Part shown: piece by piece, positions 1-7,002 of the stretch
Layout: every line of letters starts with the position of its first letter
How positions within the stretch are numbered: position 1 is the first letter of the stretch
Assembly (NCBI RefSeq): GCF_001443605.1
Contig: NZ_CP013118.1
Location: 3,591,501-3,655,500 of the forward strand
Length of the DNA: 64,000 nucleotides
Direction of reading: 5' to 3'
Origin: Salinivirga cyanobacteriivorans
GTDB lineage: Bacteria; Bacteroidota; Bacteroidia; Bacteroidales; Salinivirgaceae
Notes under the pieces: model-generated
Databases searched by the model: none
What the model saw: only the letters and a program-made list of their open reading frames with translations
What the model was told of the DNA's origin: nothing
Made by a program: the position numbers and the translations under genes

Positions 1-177
1 GCGGCGAGTGAGAATTTTGCGCTGCAGCTGGTTTTAAGGTTCGAGGAGTTAAATAAACATCGCCAAAACTTCGTTTTGACGATTAAATGAATAAATTTGT
101 AAAACAAAGTTTTGGCTACATGCAGATTTTTAGGATATTACAAGTAAACAAAACTCTCACCAGCCGCAACGTTAGCG
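1..177. repeat. attC-like recombination site (left part cut by window edge)
   Basis: Positions 1-19 and 149-167 form an imperfect palindrome (16 of 19 pairs). The right arm is followed by the core-like heptamer GTTAGCG at 171-177. Inside the site a second nested palindrome is visible (GCCAAAACTT near 62 and AAGTTTTGGC near 107) with TTCGTTTTGACGATT between its arms. This layout (outer palindrome, nested variable palindrome, core ending in GTT) is that of an integron attC site. GTTAGCG fits the GTTRRRY consensus only partly. The left core lies outside the window. No integrase gene is in the window. Confidence 0.55.
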
Positions 178-199
178 TTCATATTAACAACTTGGCACG

Positions 200-931
200 A
201 TGAATAGAAACAAAACAATTAAAACTTTAATACTCGCCTTAATTCTGTTTGTGGTTATTTATATAATTATTTATACCATTTTCATTATTGAAGGACCTTT
301 CCCGATTGGAAAAGGAATTGAAAAAAGTGATTGGTTGATTTTCACAAGTGGTTATCTGACATTAATTGGAACTTTGATAATCACTTTCGCAGTCTATTAC
401 CAAAATAAAAAGTTTAAAGAAATTGAATTTGAGAAAGCGAGATACAGTCAATTGCCATATTTTAAACTTATTAAGGCAGAAATAGACAAAGAGTTTGAAT
501 TATTAGAAGAGGGTTATCTATTAGATTGCCCATCGCTCGTTAATGAAAACGATGTATTAAAATGGTATGGAAAAGAGACTAATGGTAATGTTGCCGTTTG
601 TCCAAAAAATAAAATAAAATTTGAAGCTGTTTATAAGATAAAAAACTTTGGAATCGGAACTGCAATGAAGGTTTCTTTAAAACATAATGACAATGAATAT
701 CATTACAAGGAACATTTAAAAATTGATGATTCAGTTTTCTTTAGAATAGACATAGGTAATTTAAAAAAAGAATCTCAGTCATTGATTCTTACTTTTCACT
801 TTTACGACATTTACAACAATGAATATAAACAAAAATTGATTTGCGATTTTAAAATTGAAGGTTCAACATTTTCATTTGGAATTTCTCAAAAGCAGTTTGA
901 GCCTGAATTAATAAAAAATACGAAACGCTAA
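200..931 (+). CDS. Two-TM membrane protein of unknown function, candidate cassette gene
   Basis: A 243-residue protein that I do not recognise. Residues about 7-32 and 45-67 are strongly hydrophobic and read as two membrane helices. The remaining C-terminal part is polar, with a likely cytoplasmic domain containing an 'AVYKIKNFGIGTAMKVSL' stretch that looks like a beta-sandwich. The ATG lies 23 bp after the GTTAGCG core of the upstream attC-like site, and the TAA stop lies inside the CGCTAAC core of the next one. The gene therefore fills a cassette exactly, as expected for an integron cassette. Base composition is AT-rich, like many cassette genes. Function unknown; similar two-helix proteins are common in phage-defence and mobile contexts, but nothing here proves that role. 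Confidence 0.75.
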   Translation: MNRNKTIKTLILALILFVVIYIIIYTIFIIEGPFPIGKGIEKSDWLIFTSGYLTLIGTLIITFAVYYQNKKFKEIEFEKARYSQLPYFKLIKAEIDKEFELLEEGYLLDCPSLVNENDVLKWYGKETNGNVAVCPKNKIKFEAVYKIKNFGIGTAMKVSLKHNDNEYHYKEHLKIDDSVFFRIDIGNLKKESQSLILTFHFYDIYNNEYKQKLICDFKIEGSTFSFGISQKQFEPELIKNTKR

Positions 932-1116
932 CAAAAGCTATATGTAATGCGGGGTTCAGCGGGTACTTCAACCGCAGTTCTTCGTTGCAACAACGCCAAT
1001 TCGTCTTTGACGATTTGGCTATAAAAACTAAAATATGAATAAACGAATTGGCTCAGTGGCAGCCTGACAGTGAAACATTTCAAAGTCCCGCACTCCACAT
1101 AGCCAAACCGTTGGGC
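926..1116. repeat. attC-like recombination site
   Basis: CGCTAAC at 926-932 and GTTGGGC at 1110-1116 bracket an imperfect palindrome: the arm at 937-953 pairs with 1087-1103. GTTGGGC matches the integron R' consensus GTTRRRY exactly. A nested palindrome (GCCAATTCGT near 995, ACGAATTGGC near 1053) again contains a GACGATT segment, as in the first site. The two sites share design but not arm sequence, which is typical of attC sites, whose recognition depends on structure. The total length of about 190 bp is long for attC but compatible. Confidence 0.6.
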
Positions 1117-1414
1117 AAAATATGATAAGCACAGCCGAACATATTCAATGGGTGAGTATAGAAAGTATTGCATAGTTAATGCAGAAACCTGAATTATGAT
1201 ATGAATGACAAAATATTAAATTAATATTAATAGTGTAGTTAATGTGGAGATTTTTATGTTAAAACAAGATAATTCTAATTATAAACAATTATCGGTCTGA
1301 CTTACTCCATACAAAACAGTATTATGAATGAATCCAATATAATATCATGAAGTTAACTAGTGTCATGTCAAGTTTGATATTTCGGGTAAAAGTATTATCT
1401 TTGAAGAAACTGCC

Positions 1415-1903
1415 ATGAAAAAATATAAGGTTACATTGACAGAATCAGAGATAGAAATCTTGGAAGAAATCACAAGAAAAGGTAAGCGTAGTGCGATGAT
1501 AATAAGGAATGCCTATATCTTGCTTAATAGCAACCAGGGTTCTAATGGAAAAAGTCAAAAGGATGAAGATATCGCCAGCTTTCTCAATATTACAGTCCGT
1601 ACTGTAGAGAACATACGGGAGAAATTTGTGTTAGATGGTTTTGAAACAGCCTTGTATGGTAAATCAAGCCCAAGGGAATACAAGGCTAAGGTTGATGGCG
1701 ATGTGGAAGCCCACTTAATAGCATTGAGTTGCAGTGAGCCACCCAAAGGCCGTGTCAGGTGGTCGTTACGCTTGCTTTCTGATAAAATGGTGGAACTTCA
1801 ATACATCGATAAAATATCCCACGAAACGGTGCGAACCGTTTTAAAAAAACGAATTAAAACCGTGGAAAGTAAAGGGTTGGCTAATATCACCACGCAACAA
1901 TAG
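1415..1903 (+). CDS. IS630 transposase, N-terminal part (orfA)
   Basis: A 162-residue N-terminal half with helix-turn-helix character: 'DEDIASFLNITVRTVENIREKF' reads as an HTH, followed by the linker typical of IS630 transposases. The frame closes at TAG 1901-1903, shortly after an A7 run at 1843-1849. The alternative frame after that run reads ELKPWKVKGWLISPRNNSAF, which is the expected continuation of an IS630 transposase, so the natural protein spans both ORFs. Either a frameshift mutation or slippage at the A7 run separates them. Confidence 0.85.
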   Translation: MKKYKVTLTESEIEILEEITRKGKRSAMIIRNAYILLNSNQGSNGKSQKDEDIASFLNITVRTVENIREKFVLDGFETALYGKSSPREYKAKVDGDVEAHLIALSCSEPPKGRVRWSLRLLSDKMVELQYIDKISHETVRTVLKKRIKTVESKGLANITTQQ

Positions 1904-1919
1904 CGCATTTGTCGCCCAA

Positions 1920-2546
1920 ATGGAACAAGTACTCGATGTATATAAATTGCCATACAGTGAGGAATTCCCGGTGGTGTGCATGGATGAATCGCCTAAGCAA
2001 CTGATAAAGGAAACGAGGCTATCAATAAACATGAAGCCTGGACAAGAAAGAAAAGTTGATTTTGAATACGAACGATGTGGCACCTGTAACATCTTCATAG
2101 CCAACGAACCTCTAGCCGGAAAGAGGTTTGTGGAGACAAAAAGCACCAAAACTAAAAGAGATTGGGCTTATTTTATCAAGGGGCTTGCAGACAACCATTA
2201 TAAGAATGCAACAAAGATAAAATTGATCATGGATAACCTGAATACACATGCGCCATCTGCATTATATGAGGTTTTTGAGCCAGAAGAAGCCAAACGCATA
2301 TGGGACAGGTACGAATTTATTTATACCCCAAAACATGGCAGTTGGCTGAATATGGCAGAAATAGAACTTAACGTATTGAATAGCCAATGCCTATGCCGCA
2401 GGATCGACAATATTGAAACTGTAGAAGAAGAAGTTCAAGCATGGTGTGAATCTAGAAATAATATGGATGCAAAAATAAATTGGCAATTTACTACAGACAA
2501 AGCAAGGATTAAATTAAGGTCACTTTACCCGAAAATAGACGCTTGA
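1920..2546 (+). CDS. IS630 transposase, catalytic DDE part (orfB)
   Basis: The 208-residue catalytic half. The DDE triad is visible as VVCMDES (first Asp), LIMDNLNTH (second Asp) and SWLNMAEIELNVL (Glu), matching the DDE_3 domain of IS630 transposases. The frame is open well upstream of the ATG at 1920, back to about 1851, and this upstream part encodes conserved family sequence. The ATG is therefore probably not the true start; the product is likely a fusion with the upstream ORF made by frameshifting, unless the copy is dead. Confidence 0.85.
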   Translation: MEQVLDVYKLPYSEEFPVVCMDESPKQLIKETRLSINMKPGQERKVDFEYERCGTCNIFIANEPLAGKRFVETKSTKTKRDWAYFIKGLADNHYKNATKIKLIMDNLNTHAPSALYEVFEPEEAKRIWDRYEFIYTPKHGSWLNMAEIELNVLNSQCLCRRIDNIETVEEEVQAWCESRNNMDAKINWQFTTDKARIKLRSLYPKIDA

Positions 2547-2828
2547 CATGACACTAGTAAATTCATAAAATCTAACAAAATAACAATTTCACTTATCTTT
2601 CTGACTTTTATAATATTGATTTCGCTTGCTATATTTTTATTTGCATATAAGGTACAGAATATTTATCAAAGTCCTTATGGAAATTGTGTCATTAAGGAGG
2701 GTAGTCGACTTTATTACTATGGAGTTGAAACAAGAATAGAGACTGTTGGTTCAGATATAGAATATAATATTCGAATACCTGACGAATCAGCAAAAATAGA
2801 TGATATTAATTCTACTTTAACAGATTAA

Positions 2829-2850
2829 AAAAAACGAAGTTTTTTTAAGT
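2829..2850. terminator. Possible A/T hairpin after the interrupted gene
   Basis: Immediately after the TAA stop an A-run, CGAA and a T-run can fold into a short A-T stem. It could act as a weak bidirectional terminator, but with A-T pairs only the support is poor. Confidence 0.25.
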
Positions 2851-2994
2851 GAATAACAGTGATAATCCGTTAATTTTTAGTATATTGCGCATGTTAAAAA
2901 ATGTAATTTTATTTGCAATGGGTAACGAGCGAATCACTTAAAAAAAGATTATAACAATGGTAAAACACTGCTTGCGGTTAACGACCGTCTTGAA

Positions 2995-4302
2995 GTGTAT
3001 TTGTCTGAATATGAGTATTTTTTCAAAAATAAAACAAAGACAAACTTCGATAAAGCCTCTCAATATGTCGAAGGACTTGCATTAAGCGATTTGAAAAACA
3101 TAGAACGCATAAGTGAAACATTGAATGCCAACTATCATCAGATGCAGCATTTCATAACAGAATCTAACTGGGATGCTCGGGCTGTCATCGATCAAACTGC
3201 AAAAAATGTAGACCAAGCATTGCCCAATCGGAAGTTAACAGGACTACTCATCGATGAAAGTGGTTGGGTTAAAAAGGGAAAGAAAAGCGTTGGTGTTGAT
3301 CATCAGTATTGTGGGAATGTAGGAAAAACAGCAAACTCACAGGTAGCCGTTTTTGGCTGCCTTTGTAATGACAAATACGCCTCGTTGGTCGATACCAGGC
3401 TTTATTTACCAAAATCATGGATCGATGATCAGGGTAGATGTGAAGCTGCAGGTATACCCCGTGAAGATAGGATTTTCCGCACAAAACCAGAGTTGGCAAC
3501 AGAAATAGTAAAGCATCAACTTGAAATGGGTATATCATTTGATTACGTTGGAGCGGATGGCCTATATGGAAATGACATTGTATTTACCCGTTCTGTGGCT
3601 GATTTGGGCTTAATTTATATGCTTGATATTCATAGTAATCAAAAGATATATTTAGAAGAGCCGGAACTTTATTTGCCCGAACGCAAGAGTAATCGGGGGC
3701 GCGCCCCAAAAAAGCTAAAAGCAAGTACATCAGCAGTTAATGCCGACACCTACATTAAAACCCTGTCCGCAAAGGATTGGAAGAAATTAAATATTCGCGA
3801 TTCTGCAAAAGGCAAACTCAAGGGGCTCTTTCATTTCAAGACTGTTTACATTTGGGACAAAGCCTCCAATGCCGTTGAAAAACGTTTATTGGTTGTTTCG
3901 AAAAGAAAAACAAATGATTGCGTAGAGACTAAATATTCATTCACAAATGCCGAACTTGTCCAGTACACCGAACAAGCACTGGCATATATGCAGGCACAGC
4001 GTTTTTTTATAGAGCACAGTTTCAAAGAACAAAAGCAAATATTGGGGATGGACCATTTTCAGACTCGTAAATGGAAATCATGGTATCATCAAGTTGCATT
4101 AAATATGATTGTAGGCAGTTTTATGTTAAAGGAGAAAATTTTAAATCAGGACCAGATTCCATTGCTTTCTGCAAGGGACATCATGGATTTTTTGGTATAT
4201 AAGTTTTACCGTGAAATGACAGATGAGCGTATGTTGGAAAAATTGGAACATCGACACAAAAAAAGGCAACGGGATATAGATTACTGTTATTCAAAACAAT
4301 AA
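2995..4302 (+). CDS. IS701-type DDE transposase
   Basis: A 435-residue transposase of the IS701 / DDE_5 group. Catalytic residues are visible: Asp in LLIDESGWVKKG (about 82-93), Asp in GADGLYGND (about 182-190), and Glu in HSFKEQKQILGM (about 339-350). The GVDHQYCGNVGKTANSQV segment is typical of the group. The frame is open back to 2926 without an ATG, so the annotated GTG start is uncertain. I could not find convincing terminal inverted repeats or a target duplication. A weak match exists between GAATAACAGT at 2851-2862 and its reverse complement overlapping the end of the gene near 4285. The ends of the element remain undefined. Confidence 0.85.
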   Translation: MYLSEYEYFFKNKTKTNFDKASQYVEGLALSDLKNIERISETLNANYHQMQHFITESNWDARAVIDQTAKNVDQALPNRKLTGLLIDESGWVKKGKKSVGVDHQYCGNVGKTANSQVAVFGCLCNDKYASLVDTRLYLPKSWIDDQGRCEAAGIPREDRIFRTKPELATEIVKHQLEMGISFDYVGADGLYGNDIVFTRSVADLGLIYMLDIHSNQKIYLEEPELYLPERKSNRGRAPKKLKASTSAVNADTYIKTLSAKDWKKLNIRDSAKGKLKGLFHFKTVYIWDKASNAVEKRLLVVSKRKTNDCVETKYSFTNAELVQYTEQALAYMQAQRFFIEHSFKEQKQILGMDHFQTRKWKSWYHQVALNMIVGSFMLKEKILNQDQIPLLSARDIMDFLVYKFYREMTDERMLEKLEHRHKKRQRDIDYCYSKQ

Positions 4303-4387
4303 ATGTGTTAAAGTAGAATTAGTAAAAAGAATTAAAAAACAAATGGCTAAATTTGACATAAAGACTGAAGATATTAATTTGGGTAAC

Positions 4388-4422
4388 TCGCTGAGCCCCA
4401 ATTACAATTTTTAACGTTAGTC
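4388..4422. repeat. Possible right half of a third attC-like site
   Basis: The sequence CGCTGAGCCCCAATTACAAT, then an AT-rich step, ends in AACGTTAGTC (GTTAGTC at 4416-4422). It looks like the right arm and core of the two attC-like sites at the start of the window, where AACGTTAGCG occurs. No matching left arm is present nearby; the IS701-type insertion may have separated it. Weakly supported. Confidence 0.3.
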
Positions 4423-4478
4423 AGAATAAAAAAGCAATACCGAAACAAACAGAATTATAAATCCTAAAATTTCAAATT

Positions 4479-5483
4479 ATGCAACAAAAACACAACCTTT
4501 TAACAATTTTAATGCTGGCTTTAGTAAGCACACTATTAATTTTCACAGCTTGTGAAAAAGATGAAGATGATGAGCCAATAACAGAAGAACCCACAAACAG
4601 CGCCCCAACATGCACCATAACCAGTCCGGAGGATGGTGCTGAATTTACACAAGGTGAAACCATTACAATTGCAGTGGAAGCAGAAGATGAGGATAATAAT
4701 CTTGAAGAAGTACGTTTTTATGTAAATGATGTTGGCATAGGTTCAGCCAGCAGTTTTCCTTATAACTTTGATTGGGATACAAATGAAGAAGAACCTGGCT
4801 CGTTTACCATCAAGGCCGAGGCCATTGATGAATTACAGGAAAGAACATCGTATGAAATAAGTATTACATTAGAAAGTAGTATTACTGGTGGAACCCTAAC
4901 CGACAATGACGGTAACGTTTATTCCACCGTTCAGATTGGTGACCAGGAATGGATGGCCGAAAACCTTAAAACCACCACTTACAACGATGGTACTTCCATT
5001 GATTTGGTTACAGATAATACTGCATGGTACAACAACACCACCGGAGCTTACTGCTGGTACGATAACGACCAAGCCACCTATGCCGATACTTACGGCGCAC
5101 TGTATAACTGGCATGCTGTTAATACTGGCAACCTGTGTCCCGATGGCTGGCATGTCCCCACCGATGCGGAGTGGACAGCTTTGGAAGATTATATTGGTTC
5201 CGACGGGCATAGTGGAACTGAAGGAACTGCCTTAAAAGCTACTTCTGGTTGGAACAACGATGGAAACGGAACTGATGATTATGGTTTTACAGCCCATCCG
5301 GGAGGCTACCGTACCAGCAATGGAGCATTCGACAACGTTGGCTACTACGGTCTCTGGTGGAGTGCTACCGAGACCAATACCTACAATGCCTGGCGCCGGT
5401 ACCTGTATTACAGTTACAGCTCTGTGAACCGGAGCAGCTACTCTAAGGAGGGTGGGTTTTCGGTGCGTTGCTTGAGGGATTAA
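4479..5483 (+). CDS. DGR target protein: lipoprotein with Ig-like and FISUMP (C-type-lectin-fold) domains
   Basis: A 334-residue surface lipoprotein. The signal peptide ends in the lipobox LIFTAC (Cys about 25) followed by an acidic DEDDE segment. Residues about 38-130 form an Ig/cadherin-like beta domain (PTCTITSPEDGAEFTQGETI). Residues about 140-334 are a FISUMP domain (Fibrobacter succinogenes major paralogous domain): DNDGNVYSTVQIGDQEWMAE, LCPDGWHVPTDAEW and the closing GGFSVRCLRD. The C-terminal 65 residues are encoded by the variable repeat of a diversity-generating retroelement. Codons that are AAC/AAT in the template have become Tyr, Ser, Thr, Leu, Arg, Asp and Gly here. The predicted role is a diversified outer-surface ligand-binding protein; the ligand cannot be inferred. 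The avd-like gene follows at 5552. Confidence 0.9.
   Translation: MQQKHNLLTILMLALVSTLLIFTACEKDEDDEPITEEPTNSAPTCTITSPEDGAEFTQGETITIAVEAEDEDNNLEEVRFYVNDVGIGSASSFPYNFDWDTNEEEPGSFTIKAEAIDELQERTSYEISITLESSITGGTLTDNDGNVYSTVQIGDQEWMAENLKTTTYNDGTSIDLVTDNTAWYNNTTGAYCWYDNDQATYADTYGALYNWHAVNTGNLCPDGWHVPTDAEWTALEDYIGSDGHSGTEGTALKATSGWNNDGNGTDDYGFTAHPGGYRTSNGAFDNVGYYGLWWSATETNTYNAWRRYLYYSYSSVNRSSYSKEGGFSVRCLRD
5285..5481 (+). repeat. DGR variable repeat (VR)
   Basis: A 197-nt segment at the 3' end of the lipoprotein gene that matches the template repeat at 6594-6713 plus 7003-7079 at equal length. There are 34 substitutions, 31 of them where the template has A (to T, C or G). The three others are T to A in codon ctt/cat, T to C in aat/tac and C to T in aac/tat. 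The last 28 nt, gggttttcgg through gagggatt, are identical, as expected of the initiation-of-mutagenic-homing region. The VR ends next to the stop codon. Confidence 0.96.
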
Positions 5484-5551
5484 TTTATTTGATTCATTTG
5501 ACAATTTGATTTATTTGTTTATTTCCCGCGAAGCGGTCGAATTTTTTTTGA

Positions 5552-5946
5552 ATGGCACAGTATAACGAACTACCTGTTTATAAAGCAACTTATGATTTGC
5601 TTTTAGCAATATTCCAATTTACAAAGGAATTTAGCAGGGAGTATTCACCCCGTTAAATAGCTCTATGGCTCACGCAGTGATTTAACGGGGTAAATATACC
5701 GTTGGCGAGAGTTTGAAGAAAGAAACAATTGAACTACTTACCTTGATATACCGTGCCAATACGAGGCATCAAAAAACCGATGTGTTACAAATTGCACGAG
5801 AGCAAATAGAAGTAATACGTTTACTGATACGGGTAATGAAAGATATGAAACAAATAAATATGGCAAAATTTGTAAAAATAAATCAATCCGTCGAAAATGT
5901 ATCAAAACAATTGAACGGATGGCAAAAGTCAGTTAAAAGTTTATAA
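5552..5946 (+). pseudogene. avd: DGR accessory variability determinant (avd), interrupted by a 47-bp element
   Basis: The four-helix-bundle accessory protein that partners the DGR reverse transcriptase. The first part (5552-5644) reads MAQYNELPVYKATYDLLLAI and continues to FSREY. The second part (from 5692) reads KYTVGESLKKETIELLTLIY and continues to GWQKSVKSL, with stop at 5944-5946. Removing 5645-5691 joins them as ...FSREY-KYTVGESLK..., the usual Avd sequence. As it stands, the insertion adds SPR and a TAA stop and shifts the frame. No other lesion is visible, so the interruption is either recent or bypassed. Position between target gene and TR/RT is the normal DGR order. The gene product is small and basic, as required to bind template RNA and RT in known DGRs. 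Confidence 0.85.
5645..5691. mobile_element. 47-bp palindromic mini-element inside avd
   Basis: Begins TCACCCCGTTAAAT and ends ATTTAACGGGGT, so 12 bp at the ends are perfectly inverted around a 21-nt centre (AGCTCTATGGCTCACGCAGTG would be 21 nt; its core is CTATGGCTCACG). The same termini, with CCCTG/CAGGG instead, bound the GIY-YIG element in the TR. The boundaries are fixed by restoring the Avd reading frame and sequence. No target-site duplication is seen; the target reads TAT^AAA. It looks like a non-autonomous derivative of the GIY-YIG element. Confidence 0.75.
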
Positions 5947-6524
5947 AGTTTGTAAAGATGAAAGTATGAGGATTGAACGGTTTGAGGATATTATTGCATG
6001 GAAAAAATCAAAAGAACTTACGGTTCAGGTATATCAATTATTTGAAAACAGTAAGGATTTTGGTTTTAAAGACCAGATACAAAGAGCATCTGTTTCTATA
6101 ATGAATAACATTGCCGAAGGTTTTGAACGAAAAACAAATAATGAGTTTAAACAGTTTTTTGTTTATTGCCAAAGGTTCATGCGGTGAAGTTCGTTCAATG
6201 CTGTATTTAGCAAAGGAAATGAAAAGAATAACAGAAAAAGATTTTGTATTTCTTTTTTCTTTATCAGAAGAAATATCTAAAATACTTTCAGGCTTAATCA
6301 AAACTTTATGAACTTTCAACTTTACAAACTTGTAACTAAATTCGTTTTCCGCCAGAGTCCCAGTGGACAAGTTCACCGGGAGCGAGCAATTTTTAATCCG
6401 GTAACCCGCTGGCAAAGTAAATACCAATAAAGTATGAAAGTTTTAAAGTTCATAAAGTATTTAAAGTTTGAATACAGCTTTGCTGTTTCTACTTTTAACT
6501 TTCCACTTTACTAACTTTTAACTG
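5930..6524. mobile_element. Inverted-repeat-bounded S23/IVP module between avd and TR
   Basis: Outer inverted repeats: CAGTTAAAAGTTTATAAAG at 5930-5948 and its near-complement at 6506-6524 (17 of 19). Inner inverted repeats: AAGTTTGTAAAGATGAAAGT at 5946-5965 and its complement at 6312-6331 (19 of 20); these abut the start and stop of the S23-type gene exactly. Between 6332 and 6505 lie further palindromic pieces (CCCAGTGGAC/GTTCACCGGG near 6359-6380, GCCAG/CTGGC, and ACAGCTTTGCTGT near 6476). The layout of a gene enclosed by complementary ends is like that of intervening sequences found in some 23S rRNA genes, which encode the same protein family. Confidence 0.6.
5966..6311 (+). pseudogene. 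S23 / 23S rRNA intervening-sequence-type four-helix bundle protein, frameshifted
   Basis: The N-terminal part MRIERFEDIIAWKKSKELTV through NIAEGFERKTNNEFKQF and the C-terminal part FIAKGSCGEVRSMLYLAKEM through SGLIKTL are in different frames. One extra T in the T6 run at 6155-6160 explains the break: with five T the protein reads straight through as FKQFLFIAKGSCGEVR, the family consensus. Corrected length is about 114 residues, normal for this family (TIGR02436). The family is structurally related to Avd, but this copy is a separate module flanked by its own inverted repeats. It may be a hitch-hiking element rather than a DGR component. Confidence 0.8.
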
Positions 6525-6713
6525 ATGTGGTTTTTGTTAGCTATAAAAGATTGTATTGCCTGCAAATGGTGGTACAACAAATTAAGTGGTTACTTTTACA
6601 GCCCTTCCGGGAGGCAATCGTAACAACAATGGAACATTCAACAACATTGGAAACAACGGTAACTGGTGGAGTGCTACCGAGAACAATACCAACAATGCCT
6701 GGAACCGGAACAT

Positions 6714-7002
6714 TCACCCTGTTAAATAATTTCAAATCTTAATATTATGTGGTACTATGTTTATGTTTTAAAAAGCCAAAAGGATGGCAAATTTTACACT
6801 GGCTATACAAAAGATTTGAAATTACGATTTGAGCAACATACTAATGGGGAAGTGTCTTCCACCAAAGATAGAAGGCCTTTAGTTCTGATTTACTTTGAAG
6901 GATGTTTAAACCAACAAGATGCTACTCACCGTGAGAAATATTTGAAAACCCATCATGGTAAAATGTTTCTTGGCAATCGGCTCAAATCGTATTTAACAGG
7001 GT
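6714..7002 (+). mobile_element. 289-bp palindrome-ended GIY-YIG element inserted in the TR
   Basis: Begins TCACCCTGTTAAAT at 6714 and ends ATTTAACAGGGT at 7002. Boundaries are determined by the TR/VR alignment, which becomes gap-free at 197 nt only if exactly these 289 nt are removed. The element is little more than its ends plus one GIY-YIG gene, with about 19 nt between left terminus and start codon. No target-site duplication is seen; the target reads CAT^GAA. It shares termini and target pattern with the 47-bp element in avd. Confidence 0.85.

Larger units (their letters stand above)
1358..2556. mobile_element. IS630-family insertion sequence
   Basis: Both ends carry the inverted repeat TAGTGTCATGTCAAG: left from 1358, right ending at 2556 read in reverse. 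Similarity continues imperfectly into TATTTCGGGTAAA. The element is flanked by TA on both sides, the target dinucleotide duplicated by IS630/Tc1-type elements. It holds two overlapping-frame transposase ORFs. It inserted into the fifth codon of a small membrane-protein gene. Confidence 0.88.
1347..2828 (+). pseudogene. Small single-TM protein gene split by IS630 insertion
   Basis: Joining 1347-1359 to 2557-2828 restores one open frame of 94 codons: ATG AAG TTA ACT A|GT AAA TTC and so on. The restored protein starts MKLTSKFIKSNK, has a hydrophobic helix (ISLIFLTFIILISLAIFLFA) and a short polar tail. The IS630-type element lies between codons 4 and 6, so only a 3' remnant (an open frame from a TTG at 2616) could still be translated. 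The restored start lies about 230 bp after the attC-like core at 1116, so this may be the next cassette gene. The family is not recognised. Confidence 0.7.

Noticed and set aside
928-1173. 81-codon minus-strand open frame
   Set aside because: It covers the attC-like palindrome; such structures often give chance open frames.
2851-4302. GAATAACAGT and its complement as inverted ends of the IS701-type element
   Set aside because: Only about ten bases match, the right copy lies within the coding region and no target duplication fits.
6527-6742. Open frame over the 5' half of the TR (both strands)
   Set aside because: It is template RNA sequence, not a gene; it ends in the GIY-YIG element.
6714-7002. 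Group I or group II intron in the TR
   Set aside because: Almost the whole element is the GIY-YIG gene and its short ends; there is no room for a ribozyme core.
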